Assembly: GCA_963756515.1 (NCBI GenBank)
Contig: CAVWNV010000013.1
Coordinates: forward strand, 1-64,000
Direction: 5' to 3'
DNA length: 64,000 nucleotides
DNA from: Bog-756 sp963756515
Lineage (GTDB): Bacteria > Actinomycetota > Acidimicrobiia > Acidimicrobiales > RAAP-2
Shown here piece by piece: positions 10,069 to 17,870 of the stretch. The position numbers and the translations under genes are program-made. Position 1 is the stretch's first letter. Every line of letters begins with the position of its first letter. The notes below the pieces were generated by a model, which was given only the letters and a program-made list of their open reading frames with translations, was not told the DNA's origin and did no database searches.

Positions 10069-10940
10069 TCGAGTCCCAGCACCCGCAGCGCGTTGGTCCG
10101 CAGGAACTTGGGCCAGACCTCGTCCTTGAACCCGACGTTGGGCAGCTCGGTCATGATCCGTTCCAGGGACAGGCCCATCGGGAAGTAGCCGGCGTAGATG
10201 ATCTTGTCGGCGCCCCGGGTGTTGGCGTAGTCCACGATGTCGCCGGGGTAGTACTTGGGGGCGAAGGCACTCGTCGAGTAGTGCAGGCCCGGCCACTTGA
10301 GCATGAGCTTGACGGCCAGTTCGGTCCACGGCTCGCACCCGTGGCGGGTCACGAGGACCAGTTCGGGGAAGTCGTACATGACCTCGTCGATGAGCTCCAC
10401 GTGTTGGCAGGCGGCCTTGAGCCGGGGCCCGGGGATGCCGGCGCAGCAGAAGACGGGGATGCCGAGCTCGACGCACTTGGCGTAGAGGGGGTACATCAGC
10501 TTGTCGTTGATGGCGACCTGGGGGAAGGTGCCGGCCGGGAAGACACCGACGGCCCGGACGCCGAAGGTCTCGTACTCCCGCACTAACCGACGGATCCCCT
10601 TCATCCCCTCGTTGGGATCGGCGCTCGACGAGGGGATGAACCGGTCCGGGTGTCGCTTGAGGGCGTCGGCCCCGGTCCCGGCCGGGTCGCCGACCCCGAT
10701 CAGCCCCCGCTCCACGCCCCACAGATCCATCTCCCGCAGCGTCACCCCGACAGGATCGTCGGCCGCCTCGAGATCCTTCCCCGGCACATCCTTGAACATG
10801 TACTCGACCGGGAAGTCGAACTTCTCCTTCGACTCGGTGTCCTTGGTCTGACGGGTGATGAACCGGTAGACCTCTTTCATGTCCGGGTGGGGGAACCCGA
10901 GCATGGTGTCGATCACCCCCACGTCCTTCGGCATTGCCAT
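10065..10940 (-). CDS. Amidohydrolase family 2 protein, first of a coupled pair
   Basis: A 291-aa protein of the amidohydrolase_2 fold, starting MAMPKDVGVIDTMLGFPHPD, with RFIPSSSADPNEG, ELGIPVFCCAGIPGPR, LVLVTRHGCEPWTEL and TRGADKIIYAGYFPMGLSLE in the positions expected for barrel strands. The C-terminal motif is YAGYF rather than the usual GSDWP/GTDYP, so the terminal metal ligand may be absent. ATG 10940 follows GGAGGAG by about 10 nt; an ATG two codons later is possible. It is shorter than its coupled partner, so the two could form a heteromer. Confidence 0.8.
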   Translation of the reverse strand: MAMPKDVGVIDTMLGFPHPDMKEVYRFITRQTKDTESKEKFDFPVEYMFKDVPGKDLEAADDPVGVTLREMDLWGVERGLIGVGDPAGTGADALKRHPDRFIPSSSADPNEGMKGIRRLVREYETFGVRAVGVFPAGTFPQVAINDKLMYPLYAKCVELGIPVFCCAGIPGPRLKAACQHVELIDEVMYDFPELVLVTRHGCEPWTELAVKLMLKWPGLHYSTSAFAPKYYPGDIVDYANTRGADKIIYAGYFPMGLSLERIMTELPNVGFKDEVWPKFLRTNALRVLGLE

Positions 10941-11015
10941 CTTCGGTCGCTCCTCCCCGGGGCTGTCCCGACCTGGTCGGGTTCGGCGTGCCGCCGACCA
11001 CCTTGCCCGTCGGGG

Positions 11016-11021
11016 ATAGTA
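11016..11021 (-). promoter_or_regulatory. Candidate -10 of the amidohydrolase pair
   Basis: TACTAT on the minus strand about 75 nt before ATG 10940. It leaves a leader carrying the GGAGGAG ribosome-binding site. The -35 region is weak. Confidence 0.35.
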
Positions 11022-11096
11022 GAGCGCAACGCCGGACACCGACACCTGCCCGCCCGTCCGGCTCCCCGACGCTCTCCCGGGCCTCGGCCCGGTGCC

Positions 11097-11109
11097 TAGG
11101 GTGGCGGCC
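11097..11109 (+). promoter_or_regulatory. Leaderless promoter of the SDR gene
   Basis: TAGGGT at 11097-11102, 7 nt before ATG 11110, without a Shine-Dalgarno sequence. It decides for ATG 11110 over an upstream start at 11092. Confidence 0.5.
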
Positions 11110-11889
11110 ATGGAACTCCGATTGGACGGCAGGACCGCACTGGTCACCGGGGCCTCGAGGGGCATCGGTCAGGCCATCGCCAGCTCGTTCGCCGCGGCCG
11201 GCGCGTCGGTGATGATCTCCTCCCGAAGGGCCGAGGGGTTGGCCCAGGCCAAGGCCCAGATCGATGCGAGAAGCGGCGACCGGTCCGGTGAGGTGGGATG
11301 GTCAGTGGCCAACGCCGGCCATCCCGACCAGGCGGAGGCCTGTGTGGCGGCCACGGTCGAGCGGTTCGGGTCCATCGACATCCTCGTCAACAACGCCGCC
11401 ACCAATCCTTACTACGGGCCCCTCATCGAGCTCGACACACCCCGGGCCGACAAGACGGTCCGGGTCAACCAGACCGGCTACCTCGAATGGTCACGCTCGG
11501 CGTGGCGCGCCGGCATGTCCGAACGGGGTGGGGTGATCCTCAACCTCGCCTCCATCGGCGGGATGGCCGTGGAGGGCGGTATCGGTTGGTACAACGTCAC
11601 CAAGGCCGCCGTGATCCATCTCACCAGTCAGCTGGCCGGTGAGCTGGGGCCGCTGGTGCGGGTCAACGCGTTGGCTCCCGGCCTGGTCAAGACGGAGCTG
11701 GCCCGGGCCCTGTGGGAATCGGGCGAGGAGTCCATCGCGGCCCGGCTGCCTCTGCGCCGACTCGGCGAGGTCGAGGACATCGCCAACGCCGCCCTGTTCC
11801 TCTGCTCCGACGCCGCCTCGTGGATCACCGGCCACACCCTGGTCGTCGATGGCGGGGCCCTGTGCATCGCCAGTGGGGGGCTGTCCTGA
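11110..11889 (+). CDS. Short-chain dehydrogenase/reductase (SDR)
   Basis: A 259-aa classical SDR with NAD(P)-binding TGASRGIG near residue 15, structural IDILVNNAATNP, catalytic Ser in NLASIGG, the YNVTK active site (YxxxK), and the C-terminal ALFLCSDAASWITGHTLVVDGG typical of FabG-like enzymes. Likely a cytoplasmic NAD(P)-dependent oxidoreductase on a hydroxy- or keto-substrate; specificity is unknown. It is divergent from the amidohydrolase pair and ends 3 bp before the convergent menE stop. Confidence 0.9.
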   Translation: MELRLDGRTALVTGASRGIGQAIASSFAAAGASVMISSRRAEGLAQAKAQIDARSGDRSGEVGWSVANAGHPDQAEACVAATVERFGSIDILVNNAATNPYYGPLIELDTPRADKTVRVNQTGYLEWSRSAWRAGMSERGGVILNLASIGGMAVEGGIGWYNVTKAAVIHLTSQLAGELGPLVRVNALAPGLVKTELARALWESGEESIAARLPLRRLGEVEDIANAALFLCSDAASWITGHTLVVDGGALCIASGGLS

Positions 11890-11892
11890 GGC

Positions 11893-13020
11893 TCAGACGA
11901 GCCCCGACCGGCGGACCTTGCCGCTTCCCGTCCGCGGCAGCTGATCGGTGACCACCAGCTCGCGGGGGGAGGCCCACCGCGGGAGCTGGCCGGCCACCCA
12001 CTCCCGCAGATCGTCCAGCCCGGGGGGCCGGTCCCGGTCGGTCGGGACCACCCACGCCACCACCCGTTCGCCCCACTCGGGGTCGGATCGTTTCCACACC
12101 GCCACCTGGTCGACGCCCGGATGCCGACCGAGCACCCGCTCGACCGGCACCGGCCACACCTTCTCGCCCCCGCTCACGATGACCTCGGCCGTACGTCCGA
12201 GCACGGTGAGCGTGCCGTCCGGCTCCAGGCGTCCGGCATCGCCCGTGGGCAGCCATCCCCCGGCCAGGCGGGGATCGGATCCGTCGCGATAGCAGCGCAG
12301 CAGCATCGGGCCCCGCACCAGGATCTCCCCGTCCGACCCGTTCGTCCCGTCCCCGATGGCCAGTTCGACGCCGTCGATCGGGCGACCGTCGTAGACGATC
12401 CCGGATCCCGTCTCGGTCATGCCGTAGGTGGTGACGACGTTTCCGGGGAGCGCCTCGGGCGGCGCGGCACCCCCCAGCAGCACGGCCCGGTAGCCGGACG
12501 TGTCGGCGCGGCGCAGCGCCGTGGCCACCAGGGAGACCAGGGTGGCCCCTTCCCGCCCGAGACCCTCGACCACCCGGGCGTCGAAACCGTCGAGCACAGT
12601 GCACGGGGTGTCGGTGAGCAGGGCCCTGGTGACCACGGCCAGCCCGCCGACGTGCGCCAGGGGCAGGCAGGCCACCCAGCGGTCGGCGGCCGGGTCCACC
12701 TCCAGGCGGGTGGACGTGGCCACCGCCGAGGCCAGCACGGCCCGGTGGTCGAGCACCACCCCCTTGGGTTCGCCCGTGGTGCCGCTGGTGGCGACGACCA
12801 GGGCATCGCCCGGCTCGGTCGGCAACCCCTCCCCCCGGGGGTGGGCCCCGTTCCGGTCGACGACCTTGGCGGGCCGCAAGGCGCCGAGCAGCCTGTCGAC
12901 GGCCGGCCGGGGGAGGCGGGGGTCGATGGGGAGGACCGCGTCGCCGTCGTCCCACGCCTTCCTCATGGCTTCGACGAAGGCCGGGCCGCCCGGGAGATCG
13001 AGCGCAACCAGCTCTGGCAC
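11893..13020 (-). CDS. menE: O-succinylbenzoate-CoA ligase
   Basis: AMP-forming ligase that activates o-succinylbenzoate to its CoA ester in menaquinone synthesis. The 375-aa protein has the P-loop ALVVATSGTTGEPKGVVLDH, the A5 motif TTYGMTETGSG, WLPTGDAGRLEPDG, and the C-terminal lysine motif LPRTGSGKVRRSGL. It is shorter than Escherichia-type MenE but near the compact actinobacterial length. GTG 13020 is chosen because TAGGCT lies 7 nt upstream; a TTG at 13053 would add 11 residues. It is divergent from menB, whose product is the next enzyme of the pathway, which supports the MenE reading over a generic acyl-CoA ligase. Confidence 0.88.
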   Translation of the reverse strand: MPELVALDLPGGPAFVEAMRKAWDDGDAVLPIDPRLPRPAVDRLLGALRPAKVVDRNGAHPRGEGLPTEPGDALVVATSGTTGEPKGVVLDHRAVLASAVATSTRLEVDPAADRWVACLPLAHVGGLAVVTRALLTDTPCTVLDGFDARVVEGLGREGATLVSLVATALRRADTSGYRAVLLGGAAPPEALPGNVVTTYGMTETGSGIVYDGRPIDGVELAIGDGTNGSDGEILVRGPMLLRCYRDGSDPRLAGGWLPTGDAGRLEPDGTLTVLGRTAEVIVSGGEKVWPVPVERVLGRHPGVDQVAVWKRSDPEWGERVVAWVVPTDRDRPPGLDDLREWVAGQLPRWASPRELVVTDQLPRTGSGKVRRSGLV

Positions 13021-13033
13021 CCGGACTAGCCTA
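13021..13033 (-). promoter_or_regulatory. Leaderless promoter of menE
   Basis: TAGGCT at 13033-13028 on the minus strand, 7 nt before GTG 13020, inside the 53-bp menE/menB divergent gap. Confidence 0.5.
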
Positions 13034-13073
13034 GGCGACCGTACGAGTAGCAACTCTAGGAGTGAATGGTCGA

Positions 13074-14003
13074 ATGGTTGTGCCGGAGTCAGGGGACCAG
13101 GCCGGGGAGCCCATGGAGACAGTGATCACGGGGCCGCCGGACGATCCGGTCGACCGCTTCCGCCACCTGCCCCTGCCGACGTGGGAGCGCCGCGGTGGCT
13201 ACGGGGACATCCGTCTGGAGGTGGCCGACGGCATGGCCAAGGTGACCATCTGCCGGCCCGAGGTGCGGAACGCCTTCCGCCCCCAGACCCTGTTCGAACT
13301 GGCCGATGCCTTCAACGTGGCCCGGGACGACCCGTCGGTGGGCGTGGTCGTGCTCACCGGCGAGGGCCCGGATGCCTTCTGCTCCGGTGGCGACCAGAAG
13401 ATCCGGGGGGACGACGGGTACCTGGGGGACGACGCCGTGGCCCGACAGGGCATCGGGCGCCTCAACGTCCTCGACCTCCAGATCCAGATCCGCCGGCTGC
13501 CCAAGCCGGTGGTGGCCATGGTGGCCGGCTATGCCATCGGCGGCGGCCACATCCTCCATCTGGTGTGCGACCTCACCATCGCCGCCGACAACGCCCGATT
13601 CGGCCAGACCGGACCCAAGGTCGGAAGCTTCGATGGCGGCTACGGGGCCAGCCTGCTGGCCCGGACGATCGGATTGAAACGGGCCAAGGAGGTCTGGTTC
13701 CTCTGCCGCCAGTACGACGCGGCCACCGCGCTCGACTGGGGACTGATCAACGAGGTGGTGCCCCTGGGCGAGCTCGAACGGGAGACGGTGGCCTGGTGCC
13801 GGCAGATGCTCTCGCTCTCGCCCATGGCGCTGCGGATGCTGAAGGGCGGCCTGCACGCCGCCGACGACGGCTTGGCCGGCCTGCAGCAGTTCGCCGGTGA
13901 CGCCACCATGCTCTTCTACATGAGTGAGGAGGGCCAGGAGGGACGCAACGCCTTCCAGCAGCACCGAGCCCCCGACTTCGGTCGCTTCCCCCGTCGTCCG
14001 TGA
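13074..14003 (+). CDS. menB: 1,4-dihydroxy-2-naphthoyl-CoA synthase
   Basis: Crotonase-fold enzyme that cyclises o-succinylbenzoyl-CoA. The roughly 309-aa protein shows RPEVRNAFRPQT, AFCSGGDQKIRGDDGY, AGYAIGGGHILHLVCDLTIA and GPKVGSFDGGYG, all hallmarks of MenB rather than generic enoyl-CoA hydratases, and ends EGRNAFQQHRAPDFGRFPRR. ATG 13074 follows AGGAG by 11 nt; GTG 13062 and ATG 13113 are alternatives. menA follows closely on the same strand. Confidence 0.95.
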   Translation: MVVPESGDQAGEPMETVITGPPDDPVDRFRHLPLPTWERRGGYGDIRLEVADGMAKVTICRPEVRNAFRPQTLFELADAFNVARDDPSVGVVVLTGEGPDAFCSGGDQKIRGDDGYLGDDAVARQGIGRLNVLDLQIQIRRLPKPVVAMVAGYAIGGGHILHLVCDLTIAADNARFGQTGPKVGSFDGGYGASLLARTIGLKRAKEVWFLCRQYDAATALDWGLINEVVPLGELERETVAWCRQMLSLSPMALRMLKGGLHAADDGLAGLQQFAGDATMLFYMSEEGQEGRNAFQQHRAPDFGRFPRRP

Positions 14004-14031
14004 TCCCGCGGCCCCCTGGCCGGTCACGGGC

Positions 14032-15090
14032 GTGACCGCGGACCCACCAACCTCGGCCCCGACCGCCCCGGGCGCTCCCGCCTTCCCGGGGCCGGCCAAA
14101 CGCTGGATGCTCGGGGCCCGACCGAGGACGCTGCCGGCCGCGGTGGTCCCGGTGATCGTGGGGACGGCCGCTGCCCACGCCCGGTCGTTCGGCACGCTGT
14201 CGGTGGTCCATGTGGCCCCGGCCCTCTCGTCCCAGGTGACGGTGCGACTCCACGGTGTCGGCCACTTCTGGTGGCGCGCCCTGGGCGCCCTGGTCGTGGC
14301 CCTGGCCGTGCAGGTGGGGACCAACTATGCCAACGACTACAGCGACGGAATCCGCGGCACCGACGACGCCAGGGTCGGCCCGGTGCGTCTGGTGGCGAGC
14401 GGGCTGGCCTCGCCGGCCGCGGTCAAGCGGGCCGCTGTGGCCGCATTCGGCCTGGCCGCCGTGGTGGGGCTGGCCCTGGCGTGGGCGTCGTCGTGGTGGG
14501 TCCTCCCCGTGGGCGCGGCGTGCCTGGCCGCGGGCTGGCTCTACACCGGTGGTCCCCGGCCCTACGGGTACGCCGGCTGGGGCGAGCCGTTCGTCTTCGT
14601 CTTCTTCGGGTTGGTGGCCACGGTGGGCACCTTCTACGTGGAGTCCCTCCACCTCGACGAGCCGGTGGTGTGGTTCGCCGCCGCCGCCGTCGGGTTGTTG
14701 GCCACCGGCCTGCTGATGGCCAACAACCTGCGGGACATCGCTTCGGACCGCGATAGCCGGAAGCGGACGCTGGCGGTCCGGGTCGGTCGTCGCCGCGGGG
14801 GGTGGCTCTACGTGGCCTGCGTCGTCCTTCCCTTCGTCGGCGTGGCGGTGTGGGCGCTCCTGTCGGTGGCGGGGGTGGTGCACGGGCACCGGCCGGCCAT
14901 CGCCTTCCTCCCACTGGCGGCGCTGCCCCTCGCCGTCGCCCCGGTCCGCCTGGCCGTCAGCGGGGCCGACGGCCGGGGCCTGCTCCCCGTGCTGGCTGCC
15001 ACCGGACGGCTCCAACTGGTCTTCGGTGTTCTGTTGTCGGTGTCGTTGTGGCTGTGGGTGCCTCTGGCCCTGCCCTGGGGCCTGCCGTGA
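14032..15090 (+). CDS. menA: 1,4-dihydroxy-2-naphthoate polyprenyltransferase
   Basis: Integral membrane UbiA-family prenyltransferase making demethylmenaquinone. The first Asp-rich motif is NYANDYSDGIRGTDD and the second region is NNLRDIASDRDSRKRTLAVRVG. PVRLVASG and seven to nine hydrophobic segments follow the MenA pattern. With GTG 14032 the protein is 352 aa, with a Pro/Ala-rich N-terminal 25 residues before KRWMLGARPRTLPAAVVPV; the exact start is uncertain and could lie downstream at ATG 14107. It follows menB by 28 bp. Confidence 0.92.
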   Translation: MTADPPTSAPTAPGAPAFPGPAKRWMLGARPRTLPAAVVPVIVGTAAAHARSFGTLSVVHVAPALSSQVTVRLHGVGHFWWRALGALVVALAVQVGTNYANDYSDGIRGTDDARVGPVRLVASGLASPAAVKRAAVAAFGLAAVVGLALAWASSWWVLPVGAACLAAGWLYTGGPRPYGYAGWGEPFVFVFFGLVATVGTFYVESLHLDEPVVWFAAAAVGLLATGLLMANNLRDIASDRDSRKRTLAVRVGRRRGGWLYVACVVLPFVGVAVWALLSVAGVVHGHRPAIAFLPLAALPLAVAPVRLAVSGADGRGLLPVLAATGRLQLVFGVLLSVSLWLWVPLALPWGLP

Positions 15091-15113
15091 CCCGTCGGGC
15101 CGGTGCGGGCCGC

Positions 15114-15935
15114 TCAGCCCGGAGCGGTGGCGCCGGTCCCGACGAACCCACGGACCAGCTCGGCCACGGCATCGGGACGTTGCAGGTGCGGGGCGTGGCC
15201 CACGCCCGGGATGACGACATGGCGGGCGTTGTCCCCGATGGCCACCGCCATCCGGTGACCCAGCCATGTGAACTTCTGGTCGAGCTGGCCCGTGACGATC
15301 AGGACCGGCATGGACAGTCGACCCAACTTGTCCCACAGGGGCAGCTGCGTCCCCGTCCCGGCCCGACGGAGGCTCGAGGCCAGTCCTGTCCCGGTGTTCT
15401 GCCGCCGTTCGTCGAAGCCGTCGGCCTCCGGTCCGATGCCGGCGAACATGGGGGCACTCATCCAGCGACGGAGGAACGCCTCCACCGGCATGGCCGTCGC
15501 CCCCCCCTCAGGGGGATCCAGCTCGGCGGCCAGGGCGGTGTCGGCCCGCTGACGATCCAGTCGTTCGGCCTGGTCCTCGAGACCCGCCGTGCCCGAGACC
15601 AGCACGAGACGCTCGACCGTCCACGGACAGGCCAGCGCCACATGGAGGCAGAAACGGGCTCCCATCGAATAGCCCAGGTAGTTGGCCCGCCCACCGACGG
15701 CGGCCAGCTGCAGGGCCCCGTCGACCAGGGTGGAGGACACTTCGGACGAACGCCCGTGGCCCGGCATGTCGACCACCACGATCTGATGGTCCCGGGCCAG
15801 ATTCACGTCCATCGACCCCCACACCCCTCCCGTCTGGGTGAACCCGTGGGCCAGGACCAGGCGGGGACCGCGGCCACGGGTCCCGCTGTGCAGGACGGCC
15901 GGGCGGGCGGGTCGAGGTTCGGGGGCGGACGGCAT
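15114..15935 (-). CDS. menH: Alpha/beta hydrolase, probable SHCHC synthase (MenH)
   Basis: A 273-aa alpha/beta hydrolase with LVLAHGFTQTGG (oxyanion loop), VVDMPGHGRSSEV, the nucleophile elbow YLGYSMGARFCLHVAL, and GVGHAPHLQRP with the catalytic His. The stretch LVSGTAGLEDQAERLDRQRA after strand 6 resembles the conserved MenH segment. Location next to menD, whose product it would act on (elimination of pyruvate from SEPHCHC), supports the assignment. ATG 15935 has GGAG upstream. It converges on menA, and its start is 11 bp from the divergent menD start. Confidence 0.8.
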   Translation of the reverse strand: MPSAPEPRPARPAVLHSGTRGRGPRLVLAHGFTQTGGVWGSMDVNLARDHQIVVVDMPGHGRSSEVSSTLVDGALQLAAVGGRANYLGYSMGARFCLHVALACPWTVERLVLVSGTAGLEDQAERLDRQRADTALAAELDPPEGGATAMPVEAFLRRWMSAPMFAGIGPEADGFDERRQNTGTGLASSLRRAGTGTQLPLWDKLGRLSMPVLIVTGQLDQKFTWLGHRMAVAIGDNARHVVIPGVGHAPHLQRPDAVAELVRGFVGTGATAPG

Positions 15936-15946
15936 GGTGGGCTCCG

Positions 15947-17788
15947 GTGAGCGTATCCAGCGCCGAGCCGGGGGCCGACGGCGTCGACGCCCAGTCGGCC
16001 TTTGCCGCCACCACGGTGGACGAGTGGGTCCGGTGCGGGGTGTCCCACGCCGTTGTGTGCCCGGGGTCGAGGTCCACCCCGCTGGCCGTGGCCCTGGCCG
16101 CCCATCCCGACCTGAGGGTCCACGTCCGCCTGGACGAGCGTTCGGCCGCGTTCACCGCACTCGGCATCGGCCTGGCCACCGGGATCCCCGCCGTGGTGCT
16201 CACCACGAGTGGCACGGCCGCGGCTGAGCTCCACGCCGCCGTGGTCGAGGCGGACCTGGCTGCCGTACCGCTGATCGCCTGCACCGCCGACCGTCCGCCG
16301 GAGCTGCGCGACGTCGGAGCTCCCCAGACCATCGACCAGAGCCACCTGTTCGGGCGTTCGGTGCGGTGGTTCGCCGATCCGGGCGTACCGTCCGACGCCA
16401 CCCGGTCATCGTGGCGGCCGCTGGCCGCCCGGGCGGTGGGAGAGGCCACCGGGGGGCCGGACGGACCCGGACCGGTCCATCTCAACCTGCCGTTCCGCGA
16501 GCCCCTGCTCGCCGACCCGACCGGCCGGAACGGGGTGGCCGACGGCCGACCCGACGGGTCTCCATGGCACGCGGTGGTGACCGGCATCGCCCATCCGCGG
16601 CAGGAGTGGACGCGCCGCCTGGTCGACTCGGAGGCCGTCAGGCCCGGGGCACGCGGCCTCATCGTGGCCGGTGCCGGTTGCGGCGACCCCGACGCGGTGC
16701 GCACGCTGTCCGAAGCCCTGGGCTGGCCCGTTCTGGCCGATGCCCGGTCGGGACTCCGCCGCCCCGGCCCGCTGGTCGTCGGGGCGGCTGACGGCATCCT
16801 GCGTTCGGCCCGGTTCGCCCGCGACCACGTGCCCGAAGTCGTGCTGCGGCTGGGTCAGCGCTGGACGTCCAAGGTGGTCGACACCTTCCTGGCCGGAGCA
16901 GTGGACGGGGGAGCCCTGGGCCTGGTGGTCGACCCGTTCGGCCGGTGGCCCGACCCCGAGCGCACGACCACGATGTTCGTCCGATGCGATCCCGCCGCGT
17001 TCTGCCGTGACCTGGCCCGGTACGTCCTGGAACGGTGGCCCGCGCCGTCGGGTGAACACCGGACGGGGGAGTGGTCCGACGGGTGGCTGGGGGCGGAGTC
17101 CCGAGCGTGGGAAGCCATCCGGGCGGCCCTGGTGCCCGCGGACGGGGAGGCCGGGACCGACCATCCGATCACCGAGCCGGCCCTGGCCCACCGCCTGGTC
17201 GCCCACCTCCCCGACCGGGCCGTCCTGATGGTGTCTTCGTCGATGCCGGTCCGGGACGTCGAGGCCTACGCCGGCCCGCGGGAACGGCCCCCCCGGGTGG
17301 TGGCCAACCGCGGTGCCAACGGCATCGACGGTGTGGTGTCCACGGCTCTGGGCCTGGCCCTCGGCGGGTCGGACCCGACCGTGGCGCTGGTCGGGGACCT
17401 GGCCTTTCTCCACGACGTCTCGGCGTTGGTCCGGGTGGACGGGGAGGAGGTCGACGTGACGGTGGTGGTGGCGGACAACGGCGGTGGTGGAATCTTCTCG
17501 TTCCTCGATCCGGCCTCGGTGTTGGACGCGGCCACGTTCGAGAGGCTGTTCGCCACACCCCCGGCCACGGACATCGCGGCGGTGGCGGCGGGACTGGGAT
17601 GGCCGGTGGAGGACGTCGGCCCGGGCGGCGGGACGTCCGGCCTCGAGGAGGCTCTCGACCGCCGGTTGGGAAGCGGTGGGCCCTCGGTCATCAGGGTGCG
17701 GCTGCCGGGGCGGGCCGAGAACGTCCTCCACCACGAACGGGTCAACGCCGCCGTCGTTGCCGCCGTCGACCGACCCCGGGGATCCTGA
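15947..17788 (+). CDS. menD: 2-succinyl-5-enolpyruvyl-6-hydroxy-3-cyclohexene-1-carboxylate synthase
   Basis: ThDP-dependent enzyme adding 2-oxoglutarate to isochorismate, the committed step of menaquinone synthesis. The 613-aa protein shows CPGSRSTPLAVALAAHPDL, the Glu-containing VRLDERSAAFTALGIGLA, TTSGTAAAELHAAVVEA, ADRPPELRDVGAPQTIDQ, and the C-terminal ThDP/Mg region VALVGDLAFLHDVSAL followed by VVVADNGGGGIFSFL. GTG 15947 is taken as start. The stop is followed within 10 bp by a 16-bp tandem repeat array. Confidence 0.95.
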   Translation: MSVSSAEPGADGVDAQSAFAATTVDEWVRCGVSHAVVCPGSRSTPLAVALAAHPDLRVHVRLDERSAAFTALGIGLATGIPAVVLTTSGTAAAELHAAVVEADLAAVPLIACTADRPPELRDVGAPQTIDQSHLFGRSVRWFADPGVPSDATRSSWRPLAARAVGEATGGPDGPGPVHLNLPFREPLLADPTGRNGVADGRPDGSPWHAVVTGIAHPRQEWTRRLVDSEAVRPGARGLIVAGAGCGDPDAVRTLSEALGWPVLADARSGLRRPGPLVVGAADGILRSARFARDHVPEVVLRLGQRWTSKVVDTFLAGAVDGGALGLVVDPFGRWPDPERTTTMFVRCDPAAFCRDLARYVLERWPAPSGEHRTGEWSDGWLGAESRAWEAIRAALVPADGEAGTDHPITEPALAHRLVAHLPDRAVLMVSSSMPVRDVEAYAGPRERPPRVVANRGANGIDGVVSTALGLALGGSDPTVALVGDLAFLHDVSALVRVDGEEVDVTVVVADNGGGGIFSFLDPASVLDAATFERLFATPPATDIAAVAAGLGWPVEDVGPGGGTSGLEEALDRRLGSGGPSVIRVRLPGRAENVLHHERVNAAVVAAVDRPRGS

Positions 17789-17794
17789 TCAGCC

Positions 17795-17870
17795 GGGCCG
17801 GGGATCAGCAGGGCCGGGGATCAGCAGGGCCGGGGATCAGCAGGGCCGGGGATCAGCAGGGCCGGGGATC
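17795..17870. repeat. 16-bp tandem repeat, about 4.75 copies
   Basis: Four exact copies of GGGCCGGGGATCAGCA begin at 17795, 17811, 17827 and 17843, followed by a 12-bp partial copy to 17870. The array sits between the convergent 3' ends of menD and the LCP gene. It supplies the last codons and stop of the LCP protein, whose TGA (17855-17853) lies in the fourth copy. There is no spacer, so it is not CRISPR. Confidence 0.95.

Noticed and set aside
17795..17870. Tandem repeats considered as a CRISPR array
   Set aside because: The 16-bp units are directly adjacent without spacers and no cas genes are near.
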